From an uncultured Fenollaria sp. (GTDB lineage: Bacteria; Bacillota; Clostridia; Tissierellales; Peptoniphilaceae), in assembly GCF_946221515.1 (NCBI RefSeq), contig NZ_CAMJVK010000014.1, positions 1 to 32,933 on the forward strand: a stretch of 32,933 nt of DNA, written 5' to 3'. The position numbers and the translations under genes were made by a program. The notes beneath the pieces are model-generated. The model was not told where the DNA came from. It searched no databases and saw nothing but the letters and a program-made list of their open reading frames with translations. This document shows, piece after piece, positions 25,001-31,628 of the stretch. Each line of letters begins with the position of its first letter. Positions within the stretch are counted from its first letter, which is position 1.

Positions 25001-26164
25001 TAAAATACCTTTTAAATATTTATAAAAATCATCTTTATTTGTAAATTTATCTGCTTTGACTCTTTCGCTTGAGCTAATTGAGCTTTTGACATAAGCTACA
25101 TAATTGCTCTTTGTACTTTTGCTTCTGAAAATTTCTGAATATTTGCTTGGAGTATATTTTTTAATAAAAGCTTTTAATAATTTTAAGTCTTGAGCATGCT
25201 TTTCATACGAAGCGATTTTAGAAGAAGATATATATTTTTTGCCATCAGGACTAATTGTTGACAATGACATCATTTTTTCTAATATAGATGCATCATATAT
25301 CTCTTTTAATTTATTGATTAAATCAAAATTCTCTCCTAATAAATCAGCATATTCGTCCTTAGAATCATCAAACTTAGATCCAGAAAAACTTAAGGAATTA
25401 TATTCTGATTCTTTATACTCTTCATTTTCAAACATTGCGCTTAAATCTTGTTTGCCACCAGATATAAGTGTGATGATGCCTGATTCTAATTTGCTCTTGC
25501 CAAATAAAGGTTTTAAATTTTCTTTTTTCTTGCTTATGCCAAAATTTGAATTGCTTAAGATTGATACTGCTTCATTAAAATCAAAATTTAAGTCAATATC
25601 ATAATTTTCTTCAGACAAAATATTTTTAAGAGATACAAATAAATGTTCAAATGATTCATTAACATCTAAGTCTTGTCCTTCAAATATAAAATGTCCTCTG
25701 TTCTTAATAAGCCAATTGCACGCCAAAAACACTAGTCTTATATCTTTCTTTTCATCATTATTGATAAGATCCATTATTAAATGAAAAATAGTTGGATATG
25801 TCTTATGATATTTTTTATCAGTCCACTCTTTATCATTAAACAAAGACCCTTTTGAGTCTATAGATTTATCTTCATAATATAAATCACTTTCTCTTAATCT
25901 AATGAAAAAGTTTGGATCAATTTTGCTTACTTCTTCTGCAAATAGCTCTCTAAGTAATCTTGAACGTTCAATCTTTCTTTGACGGCTTCTTCTAGCAGCT
26001 CTGTAACTTCTCCTCTCAACAGCAGTACTTCCCTCATTGAAAAGCCTAATACCCCACATCTTTTTGCCATTAAAATTAAGAATATCGTAGTTTTCATCTG
26101 TTACAGCCCAGCCGACAGAGTTTGTTCCTATGTCTAAACCTAAAAAATATTTACTATTTTCCAT
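22046..26164 (-). CDS. cas9: Type II-A CRISPR effector nuclease Cas9
   Basis: RNA-guided DNA endonuclease of 1372 residues, close to S. pyogenes Cas9 in length. RuvC-I is LGLDIGTNSVGWAV with Asp11. An Arg-rich bridge helix follows (RRSYRAARRSRQRKIERSRL), then RuvC-II IFVEMARGSDG with Glu788. The HNH motif is DQDHIYPKSKLYDDSIENR with His878, and RuvC-III is VNDYHHAHDAYLN with His1014 and Asp1017, so every catalytic residue is present. The C-terminal PAM-interacting domain is recognisable from KYGGYNKASTAY and the end NQSITGLFENEVDL. Where the S. pyogenes protein has the RKR that reads NGG, this one has GGKKKTGVV (1332-1340), so a different PAM is likely. Strong GGAGG ribosome site. First gene of the cas operon; the tracrRNA gene diverges from it. 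Confidence 0.99.
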   Translation of the reverse strand: MENSKYFLGLDIGTNSVGWAVTDENYDILNFNGKKMWGIRLFNEGSTAVERRSYRAARRSRQRKIERSRLLRELFAEEVSKIDPNFFIRLRESDLYYEDKSIDSKGSLFNDKEWTDKKYHKTYPTIFHLIMDLINNDEKKDIRLVFLACNWLIKNRGHFIFEGQDLDVNESFEHLFVSLKNILSEENYDIDLNFDFNEAVSILSNSNFGISKKKENLKPLFGKSKLESGIITLISGGKQDLSAMFENEEYKESEYNSLSFSGSKFDDSKDEYADLLGENFDLINKLKEIYDASILEKMMSLSTISPDGKKYISSSKIASYEKHAQDLKLLKAFIKKYTPSKYSEIFRSKSTKSNYVAYVKSSISSSERVKADKFTNKDDFYKYLKGILNLSEELNKDKLNDTEFTEKLEYIKNEIDKGNFLPKQRTGDNSVIPYQLKELELKKILENQSKYYDFLNKEEDGWTVKDKIISLLTFRIPYYVGPLNSSHNTSTGNSWVVRKESGKVTPWNFEDKIDIEKSREFFIDTKLNTCSYIKDEIVLPKNSLLYREYMVLNELNNLKINGELVDDELKKKIYEELFKKYKKVTQKRTIEFIKKEKNITGDIVLTGIDGDFKQNLASYIDIKKIIGDKIEQDKYKIASENIIKDISLYGDDKKYLGRKIKRDYKDIFTEEEIKKLKNLRYSEWGRFSKKFLTGITFTNKETGETDTLIGFMRNYSLNHMELMSKRFTLLDEIDKINKSFILDEKFSYSMLDDLYLSPSVKRMLWQSLQIVEEIKSIKKNDPAKIFVEMARGSDGSGRKDSRKKTLLEFYKANKKDIINEIGKDDYDYKLKNIEERNDADFRWDNLYLYYTQLGKCMYSLEDIDLDDLKSQNIYDQDHIYPKSKLYDDSIENRVLVKKDLNLKKGNNYPIDNSVIPDALRPKLERFWKILHDKNLIGDKKYARLIRKTAFTDDELAGFIERQMVETRQASKETANLLKRICQDSEVVYVKAGNVSIFRQKFDIVKSRAVNDYHHAHDAYLNIVVGNIYDTKFTKDPRNFIKKDKSARYYNLEKLFEYDVERNGYIAWKANDEETGKPGSIANVKKNINNRNILFTRMSYEGKGALFDVNLMRKGSGQISQKENSPKADINKYGGYNKASTAYFCAIKYEKDGKEFYTIETVPLYLKEKVSADKNMLVKYFEESLNAKNLSILVDKIKLNSLVKVDGYYYHLTGRTNDRLAVSGAVQLILDIKSMKYIKKIEKFIKRYSENKNTTINKYELLSKEENERLYKLLDEKLKNSIYKNKKNNQADKISSGFELFKKLDIKDQIVQLNQLLLIFGPQNNGVNTELIGGKKKTGVVFLSNKFKEFKEFKIINQSITGLFENEVDLLKL

Positions 26165-26182
26165 AATTCTACCTCCAAATGC

Positions 26183-26210
26183 TTGACAAATATTTTTAAT
26201 GTGATATAAT
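26183..26210 (+). promoter_or_regulatory. tracrRNA promoter
   Basis: Perfect TTGACA (26183-26188), 16-bp spacer and perfect TATAAT (26205-26210). The start is predicted at 26216-26217, exactly at the first base of the anti-repeat. Confidence 0.88.
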
Positions 26211-26238
26211 TATGTATGAAATTACAAGACGAGTTCAA
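26209..26238 (-). promoter_or_regulatory. Possible cas operon promoter inside the tracrRNA gene
   Basis: Reverse strand TTGAAC (26233-26238), 18-bp spacer and CATAAT (26209-26214), about 45 bases before the cas9 start. If used, it overlaps the anti-repeat and the -10 of the tracrRNA promoter. An alternative is TGG-TATAAT (extended -10, 26360-26368), whose transcript would be antisense to the whole tracrRNA. Both are moderate matches. Confidence 0.4.
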
Positions 26239-26315
26239 ATAAAAATTTATTCAAATCGCCTACTATGTAGGCCGTACATGTTGTACAACTAAACTTGCTT
26301 TACGCAAGTTTTTTT
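26216..26315 (+). ncRNA. tracrRNA
   Basis: RNA of about 100 bases that pairs with each repeat so that RNase III and Cas9 can process and use crRNAs. The upper anti-repeat (26216-26230) pairs with repeat positions 9-23 at 14 of 15 positions; GAGU (26231-26234) faces repeat GA as the bulge; and UCAAAU (26235-26240) pairs with the first six repeat bases. After an A/U-rich linker come a GCCTAC-TAT-GTAGGC hairpin (26258-26272), a GTACA-TGT-TGTAC hairpin (26274-26286) and a terminator stem AACTTGC/GCAAGTT (26292-26310) with a T7 run. The order matches type II-A tracrRNAs. It is divergent from cas9. Confidence 0.95.
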
Positions 26316-26316
26316 A

Positions 26317-26644
26317 TTGCCCAAAACACAATTTATATCAACTATATATACATAATAATATTATACCACATTAAAATGAATGGTGCGAACAAAAATTATC
26401 TATATAACGCACTTCATTTATTAAGTTTCTTAATTGATCAAAAAATTTGTATCCTTATTTCTTAATTCAATTTACAAAGTGGCCCATCCATTTGCCCAAA
26501 TCATTTCGTTTGACTAAGTAATTTTTTTATTATATAATATTAATTAATACTTACTCATCTATATTTAAACAAAGTTTATACTTATGAATTGAGTGATTGA
26601 TTAAATTGATATTTTTACTTAGAAGGAAGCAGATTGGAGGTATC
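26317..26644 (+). other. Intergenic region between tracrRNA and the first symporter
   Basis: About 330 bp, very AT-rich. It contains an extended -10 element facing cas9 (26360-26368) and the symporter promoter (26510-26538). I see nothing else with clear structure, and no coding frame or RNA fold that I recognise. Confidence 0.6.
26510..26538 (+). promoter_or_regulatory. Promoter of the symporter operon
   Basis: TTGACT (26510-26515), 17-bp spacer and perfect TATAAT (26533-26538). Predicted start near 26545, with a ~100-base leader before the first ATG. Confidence 0.8.
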
Positions 26645-28003
26645 ATGGATTTTATTATTCATATTAAGGACTTCTTGTGGGACTATGTAATCATTTTCCT
26701 CTTGGTCTTTGCTGGATTATTTTTTACGATTAAATTAAAATTTCCGCAAATCACTAAGCTTGGTCTTGCTGTGAAGTCTACTTTAGGAAATGTTTTTAAA
26801 AAGGATGCTGGGCCTAAGAAGGAGGGCGAGGTTAGCTCGTTTCAAGCGCTTGCAACGGCTGTTGCAGCTCAGCTTGGTACTGGATCGGTTGGCGGTGTGG
26901 CCTCGGCCATCATGGCTGGTGGACCGGGCGCTGTATTTTGGATGTGGATCTCGGGTCTACTTGGCATGAGCACTATCTTTGCTGAGGCGATTTTGGCTCA
27001 AGTATTCAGACAAAAGAAGGACGGCGAAGTTTATGGCGGACCTGCGTATTACATAAGTCAAGGCGTGAAGAACAAGCGCTTTGCTAAGGTCTTGTCTATT
27101 GTCTTTGCAATATTTTTAATTCTAGCTCTAGGTTTTGCGGGCAACATGGTCCAATCGAACTCTATCGCTCTATCGATGCAAGAGGGCTTCGGCATCAAAC
27201 CTGCTTACACTGGCATTATCCTTGCGGTTCTTGTCAGTATGATAGTTATGGGTGGTGTGCAAAGAATTTCTAAGATCGCTGAGATGATAGTGCCTGTCAT
27301 GGCTGCTGTCTTTATATTATCTGGTCTTGTTATTCTTGTTATGTTTAGACAAAATATCATCCCTGTATTTAAACTAATATTTCAAAGTGCTTTCAGTACC
27401 TCGGCTGTCTTTGGTGGCGCTGTTGGTATCAGTGTTCAGCATGCGATCAAGATGGGTCTTGCGCGTGGACTATTTGCGAATGAAGCTGGGATGGGCTCTA
27501 CGCCTCATGCTCACGCTGTAGCAACTGTTGATAAACCAGCGGACCAAGGTCTATCTGCCATCTTCGGTGTATTAACTGGTATCATCATCTGCACTGTAAC
27601 TGCTATGATTATCTTGTTAACTAACGCTCATATATATTCTTTTGAGCATGGTCTTGACTCGGTTGCTGTTACGCAAAAGGGTTTTGAGATTGCTTTTGGC
27701 AAGCCGGGCGTAATATTCTTAGCGATAAGTCTCTTCTTCTTCGCTTTTTCGACCATTGTCGGTTGGTACTACTTTGGCGAGTCGAACATAGTTTACTTGT
27801 TTGGGCAAAAGGCTGTCTTGGTTTATAGACTTCTTGTCGTAATCGCTGTAATCGTTGGTACTGTCGTATCTGTTGACTTCGTTTGGGTGCTTTCGGACAC
27901 GTTCAACGCTCTCATGGTTATACCGAATGTCATAGGTCTAGTTTTACTATCGAATATAGTTTCGAAGGAAGCTCGCAGATTGAACGAGCCAAAGCTTAAG
28001 TAA
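26645..28003 (+). CDS. Alanine/glycine:cation symporter (AGCS family), first copy
   Basis: Sodium-coupled amino-acid uptake protein of 452 residues with about 10-11 membrane helices. Family blocks include ATAVAAQLGTGSVGGVASAI, GGPGAVFWMWISGLLGMSTI and the signature GLARGLFANEAGMGSTPHAH, followed by FFFAFSTIVGWYYFGE. Alanine, glycine or related small amino acids are the usual substrates; which one cannot be told. The ATG at 26645 with GGAGG four bases upstream is preferred over a longer reading from 26597. A close paralogue follows after 9 bases in the same operon. Confidence 0.95.
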   Translation: MDFIIHIKDFLWDYVIIFLLVFAGLFFTIKLKFPQITKLGLAVKSTLGNVFKKDAGPKKEGEVSSFQALATAVAAQLGTGSVGGVASAIMAGGPGAVFWMWISGLLGMSTIFAEAILAQVFRQKKDGEVYGGPAYYISQGVKNKRFAKVLSIVFAIFLILALGFAGNMVQSNSIALSMQEGFGIKPAYTGIILAVLVSMIVMGGVQRISKIAEMIVPVMAAVFILSGLVILVMFRQNIIPVFKLIFQSAFSTSAVFGGAVGISVQHAIKMGLARGLFANEAGMGSTPHAHAVATVDKPADQGLSAIFGVLTGIIICTVTAMIILLTNAHIYSFEHGLDSVAVTQKGFEIAFGKPGVIFLAISLFFFAFSTIVGWYYFGESNIVYLFGQKAVLVYRLLVVIAVIVGTVVSVDFVWVLSDTFNALMVIPNVIGLVLLSNIVSKEARRLNEPKLK

Positions 28004-28012
28004 GGAGGAAAT

Positions 28013-29344
28013 ATGGATACAATATTATTGATCAAAGATTTTATATGGGACTATTTATTAGTTTTCTTGCTTGTCTTTGCTGGTCTTTACTTAACTGTAA
28101 AGCTTGGCTTTATTCAATTTACTAAGCTTGGACAAGGTTTTAAAGAGCTTAAGAAGTCTAAGAGGGACGCTACGAATGGCCTAGTAACGCCTCTTGAAGC
28201 GTTCTACACTTCGCTTGCCGCACAAATAGGTACTGGTAACATCGCCGGTGTTGCCGCTGCCATCATGCTTGGCGGCTCTGGAAGTATATTTTGGATGTGG
28301 GTTTCGGGCTTTTTAGGTATGGCAATCATTTATTCAGAAACTGTTTTAGCTATTCTATATAGAGAAAAAAAAGGTGACGACTACTTCGGCGGACCTGCCT
28401 ACTATTTATCAAGAGGCATCAAGAACAAGGCTCTCGGCAAATTTTTAGCAGCTGTCTTTGCCATATTCATAATCATTGCACTAGCCTTCGCTGGCAACAT
28501 GGTTCAATCGAACTCGGTTGCAAGCGTTATTGAAAGCTCATTTAATATCGCGCCTGTATATACTGGTGCCTTCATCGCAGTACTTTTATCATTTATAATT
28601 ATAGGTGGAGCAAAATCCATCGCAAAGGTAGCGACTAAGGTCGTTCCATTCATGATAGCGATGTTCCTGATTCACGGTCTAGTAATTTTACTAAAGTACT
28701 CGGCAAATATTGGCCCAGTATTTAAAAGTATATTCGCAAATGCATTCACATGGAAGGCGGCGGCTGGCGGCGCTGGCGGCTTCAGCATAAAAGAAGCCGT
28801 TAAGCATGGTATGGCGCGCGGACTATTCTCAAATGAAGCGGGCATGGGCTCAACACCTCATGCAAACGCCATCGCTGACGTAGATCACGCATCAAAGCAA
28901 GGCTACATCTCGATGGTAACTGTTATAATCGACACGTTCATCGTATGTACTGTATCGGCGCTAATCATCTTAGTGACTGGCGCAAATGAGATTGAGGGAG
29001 CGCACTTCGCAGGCGTTTTGCAAAACGGCTTTGACATCGCTCTAGGCGGATCGGGCTCGGTCTTCTACGCTATATCGGTCTTCTTCTTCGGCTTCACGAC
29101 TATACTTGGCTGGTACTACTACGGCGAATCGAACGTTATGTACCTATTTGGTGAGGACGCAATCAACTACTACAAGATCTTCGCCATCATCGCTGTGGTT
29201 GGCGGAACTATAGTAAGTGTCGACGCTATATACAATGTAAGTGACCTTTTGAATGGTCTTATGGTTATACCAAACATACTGGGTATCTTGATCTTAAGTA
29301 CTGTGGTTAAGAAGAATAAAAACGAAATTAATAAATTGAAGTAA
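28013..29344 (+). CDS. Alanine/glycine:cation symporter (AGCS family), second copy
   Basis: Second AGCS transporter of 443 residues, aligned with the first over its whole length: both begin with a short amphipathic stretch (IKDFLWDY in the first copy, IKDFIWDY here). The signature GMARGLFSNEAGMGSTPHAN and FFFGFTTILGWYYYGE are intact, so both copies look functional. The start has an AGGAGGAAAT ribosome site in the 9-bp gap. The operon ends in a strong terminator. The tandem pair points to an old gene duplication, perhaps with divided substrate range. Confidence 0.95.
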   Translation: MDTILLIKDFIWDYLLVFLLVFAGLYLTVKLGFIQFTKLGQGFKELKKSKRDATNGLVTPLEAFYTSLAAQIGTGNIAGVAAAIMLGGSGSIFWMWVSGFLGMAIIYSETVLAILYREKKGDDYFGGPAYYLSRGIKNKALGKFLAAVFAIFIIIALAFAGNMVQSNSVASVIESSFNIAPVYTGAFIAVLLSFIIIGGAKSIAKVATKVVPFMIAMFLIHGLVILLKYSANIGPVFKSIFANAFTWKAAAGGAGGFSIKEAVKHGMARGLFSNEAGMGSTPHANAIADVDHASKQGYISMVTVIIDTFIVCTVSALIILVTGANEIEGAHFAGVLQNGFDIALGGSGSVFYAISVFFFGFTTILGWYYYGESNVMYLFGEDAINYYKIFAIIAVVGGTIVSVDAIYNVSDLLNGLMVIPNILGILILSTVVKKNKNEINKLK

Positions 29345-29355
29345 ATAAAGCAATA

Positions 29356-29401
29356 AAAAAGTTTTAGCCAAGGGTCAATTGACCTAAAGCTAAAACTTTT
29401 T
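29356..29401 (+). terminator. Terminator of the symporter operon
   Basis: A 13-bp perfect stem (AAAAAGTTTTAGC at 29356-29368 with its complement at 29389-29401) encloses a loop that contains the palindrome GGTCAATTGACC. T-rich sequence follows. Confidence 0.88.
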
Positions 29402-29456
29402 CTTTTATGCAAATGTATTGTATGTATATTTCTATTATAAATTTTTTTTCAAAGAA

Positions 29457-29484
29457 AAAGAAGTAGAGTCTCCCCTACTTCTTT
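29457..29484 (-). terminator. Terminator of the brnTA operon
   Basis: Reverse strand: AAAGAAGTAG (29475-29484) pairs with CTACTTCTTT (29457-29466) around an 8-base loop, followed by a T-rich run, 15 bases beyond the brnA stop. Confidence 0.78.
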
Positions 29485-29498
29485 GTGTAATTTAAGAT

Positions 29499-29717
29499 TT
29501 ACTTCCAAGTCATTTTTAAGCTTTTATTATTTGCGACACAATCTTCAAGATATAAATTGATTAAAGTTTGATATGGTATACCTGTGCTTTTCGCTTGGTC
29601 TTTAAAATAACTTATAACTGTTTCATTTAGATTGATTGTTATTTGCTTTTTTGTAATTTGTTCAGCATAAATGTTTTCTCTTGGATTTAAATTCTTTATA
29701 TCGTATTCTTCTCTCAT
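29499..29717 (-). CDS. brnA: BrnA-family antitoxin
   Basis: DNA-binding antitoxin of 72 residues that neutralises the BrnT ribonuclease and represses its own operon. The C-terminal ribbon-helix-helix part is clear: KKQITINLNETVISYFKDQA, then STGIPYQTLINLYLEDC. The ATG at 29717 has a perfect AGGAGG six bases upstream; a longer reading from 29738 begins inside the end of brnT and is rejected. It lies 10 bases after the brnT stop. The antitoxin is intact although its toxin gene is not. Confidence 0.9.
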   Translation of the reverse strand: MREEYDIKNLNPRENIYAEQITKKQITINLNETVISYFKDQAKSTGIPYQTLINLYLEDCVANNKSLKMTWK

Positions 29718-29727
29718 TCTATACCTC

Positions 29728-30009
29728 CTAAATACCATTGATATATATCATTCGTTCATTCTTTGTAGCTTTTCTTGCGGATATAATTCTTATAATGTTT
29801 TCATTATTTCTGTAACAGTGACTAACAATACAAATTCCTTTTCGCAAACTCATTCCTATGATTAAAAAACGCTCTTCAGTTTCTGAATGATCAGGATCAT
29901 CAAATATAATTGCAGAAAAATCTGAAAAAACTGATTCTACATCTTCAAATTAAATACCATGTTTCTTTTTATTTATTTCATTTTTATTTTCGTCCCATTC
30001 AAATTCCAT
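29728..30009 (-). pseudogene. brnT: BrnT toxin gene broken by an internal stop codon
   Basis: BrnT is a small RelE-fold ribonuclease toxin. The frame from the ATG at 30009 reads MEFEWDENKNEINKKKHGI, then a TAA stop at codon 20 (29950-29952), then continues without shift as FEDVESVFSDF, DHSETEERFLIIGMS and RIISARKATKNERMIYINGI to TAG at 29730. Homologues have Ser after KHG(I/V), so TCA to TAA by one base change is the simplest cause. Everything else, including the start, AAGGAAG ribosome site and promoter, is in good order, so the loss looks recent. A sequencing error would also explain it. Confidence 0.88.
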
Positions 30010-30044
30010 ATATTTACTTCCTTTTGTACCTATTCTATAATTAT

Positions 30045-30073
30045 ATTATAATTGTTTTATAATTTGTTGTCAA
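30045..30073 (-). promoter_or_regulatory. brnTA promoter with AT-rich palindromic surroundings
   Basis: Perfect TTGACA (30068-30073), 17-bp spacer and perfect TATAAT (30045-30050) on the reverse strand. Overlapping TATAATTATA-like inverted sequences at 30035-30065 could be the BrnA operator, as the family autoregulates. Confidence 0.8.
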
Positions 30074-30108
30074 GTGTTTATTTTATTATATTCAATTTCA
30101 CCATAAAA

Positions 30109-30135
30109 ATGGGCTCTGCATCGCGCAAAGCCCAT
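30109..30135 (-). terminator. Terminator of the proS-gltX operon
   Basis: Reverse strand ATGGGCT (30129-30135) pairs with AGCCCAT (30109-30115) around a 13-base loop and is followed by TTTTTAT, 18 bases beyond the gltX stop. Confidence 0.85.
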
Positions 30136-30152
30136 AGTCATTTCCCATTATT

Positions 30153-31628
30153 TTATTTAAATTTATCTAGTCTCTTGAATATCTTTTCCTTACCTAATAA
30201 GTAAAGTATCCTATCCATTTCTGGTCCGTGTACTGAGAAGGAAATCATCGCTCTAACTGGCATATAAAGGTTTTTGCCTTTGATGCCTGTCTTCTTTTGT
30301 ATGCTCTTCATAAATGTCTTGGCGTAATCAAGTGTGATTTCGTCCACTGATGCAAGCTCTTCTTCAATTGCGTTTGCAAGTACTTTAGCGTTTTCTGCAT
30401 TGTCGCCTTCTAAGAATTCTTTTGTTTCATCTGCAAGTGGAAGCTCTTCGAAGATGAATCTTGCCTTTTCTGGCAATTCTGTCATTAGTGAGATATTATC
30501 CTTAAGTGTATCGATTAAAACTTCCATATACTCTTTATTATCTTTTGCAAAATCTTCTGTGATCAGTCCTGCCTTAATTAGTTCTTCGCTTGCTTCTTCT
30601 CTTAATACATTTATATCTTGATTTCTTAAGAATTGTGCGTTTACCCAATCAAGTTTGTCTTTATCAAAAATTCCGCCTGTTTTAGATACTCTTTCAAAGG
30701 AGAACTCTTTGATTAGCTCATCCATGGTAAATATCTCTTTATTATCTTCTGGTGACCAGCCAACTAGTGCTAAGTAGTTATTTAATGCTTCTGGCAAATA
30801 GCCTTTGTCCTTGAAGTCTTCTACTGATACGTCGCCTTGTCTCTTTGATAATTTCTTTCTGTCTTTGTTAAGTACTGTTGGTAAGTGAACGTATTCTGGT
30901 TTTTCCCAGCCAAGTGCCTCGTATAAAAATACGTGCTTTGGTGTAGATGGTAGCCACTCTTCCCCTCTAACGATGTGTGTTATGCCCATTAGGTGGTCGT
31001 CAACTACGACTGCCATGTGATATGTTGGGAAGCCGTCTGATTTTAGTAGTACTTGATCATCGATATCTTCAGTGTTGATGGTGATGTCGCCTCTAACTAC
31101 GTCGTGGAATGTTATGTCTGTATCTTTTGGTAATTTTAGTCTAACTACATATGGCTCGCCATTTGCCACTCTTTTCTTTGCTTCGTCAAGAGGAATATTT
31201 CTACAGAAGCCATCATACTTTGGTATTAGGCCCTTGATTTGTCTTTCTTCTCTAATTCTGTCAAGTCTTTCTTTATCGCAGAAGCAGTAGTATGCCTTGC
31301 CTTCTTCGATTAGCTGATCAACATATTTTCTATATATATCAAGTCTTTCTGATTGTATATATGGACCGTAGTCACCTTTTTGAACTACCTTGCCATCTTC
31401 AATGAAAACGCCTTCGCTGTAATGTATGCCAGCCCAGTGAAGTGAGTTTATCAAGTTTTCTATAGCGCCTTCGACAAAACGTGTTCTGTCTGTGTCTTCG
31501 ATCCTTAAGATGAAGTCGCCGCCCATCTTTTCAGCGAATAAGTAGTTATATAGTGCTGTTCTTAATGAGCCTATGTGTACAAAACCTGTTGGCGATGGTG
31601 CAAATCTTACTCTAACTTTTTTATCCAC
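30153..31628 (-). CDS. gltX: Glutamyl-tRNA synthetase
   Basis: Class I aminoacyl-tRNA synthetase of 491 residues that charges tRNA-Glu (and tRNA-Gln where no glutaminyl enzyme exists). The HIGH motif is HIGS (residues 18-21) within RFAPSPTGFVHIGSLRTA, and the KMSKS loop is KLSKR (259-263). CFCDKERLDRIREER near residue 116 belongs to the zinc/acceptor-stem region. The C-terminal helical anticodon domain is complete. The start is GTG, overlapping the proS end by 8 bases, with a GGAAG site; translation is probably coupled to proS. Confidence 0.97.
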   Translation of the reverse strand: MDKKVRVRFAPSPTGFVHIGSLRTALYNYLFAEKMGGDFILRIEDTDRTRFVEGAIENLINSLHWAGIHYSEGVFIEDGKVVQKGDYGPYIQSERLDIYRKYVDQLIEEGKAYYCFCDKERLDRIREERQIKGLIPKYDGFCRNIPLDEAKKRVANGEPYVVRLKLPKDTDITFHDVVRGDITINTEDIDDQVLLKSDGFPTYHMAVVVDDHLMGITHIVRGEEWLPSTPKHVFLYEALGWEKPEYVHLPTVLNKDRKKLSKRQGDVSVEDFKDKGYLPEALNNYLALVGWSPEDNKEIFTMDELIKEFSFERVSKTGGIFDKDKLDWVNAQFLRNQDINVLREEASEELIKAGLITEDFAKDNKEYMEVLIDTLKDNISLMTELPEKARFIFEELPLADETKEFLEGDNAENAKVLANAIEEELASVDEITLDYAKTFMKSIQKKTGIKGKNLYMPVRAMISFSVHGPEMDRILYLLGKEKIFKRLDKFK

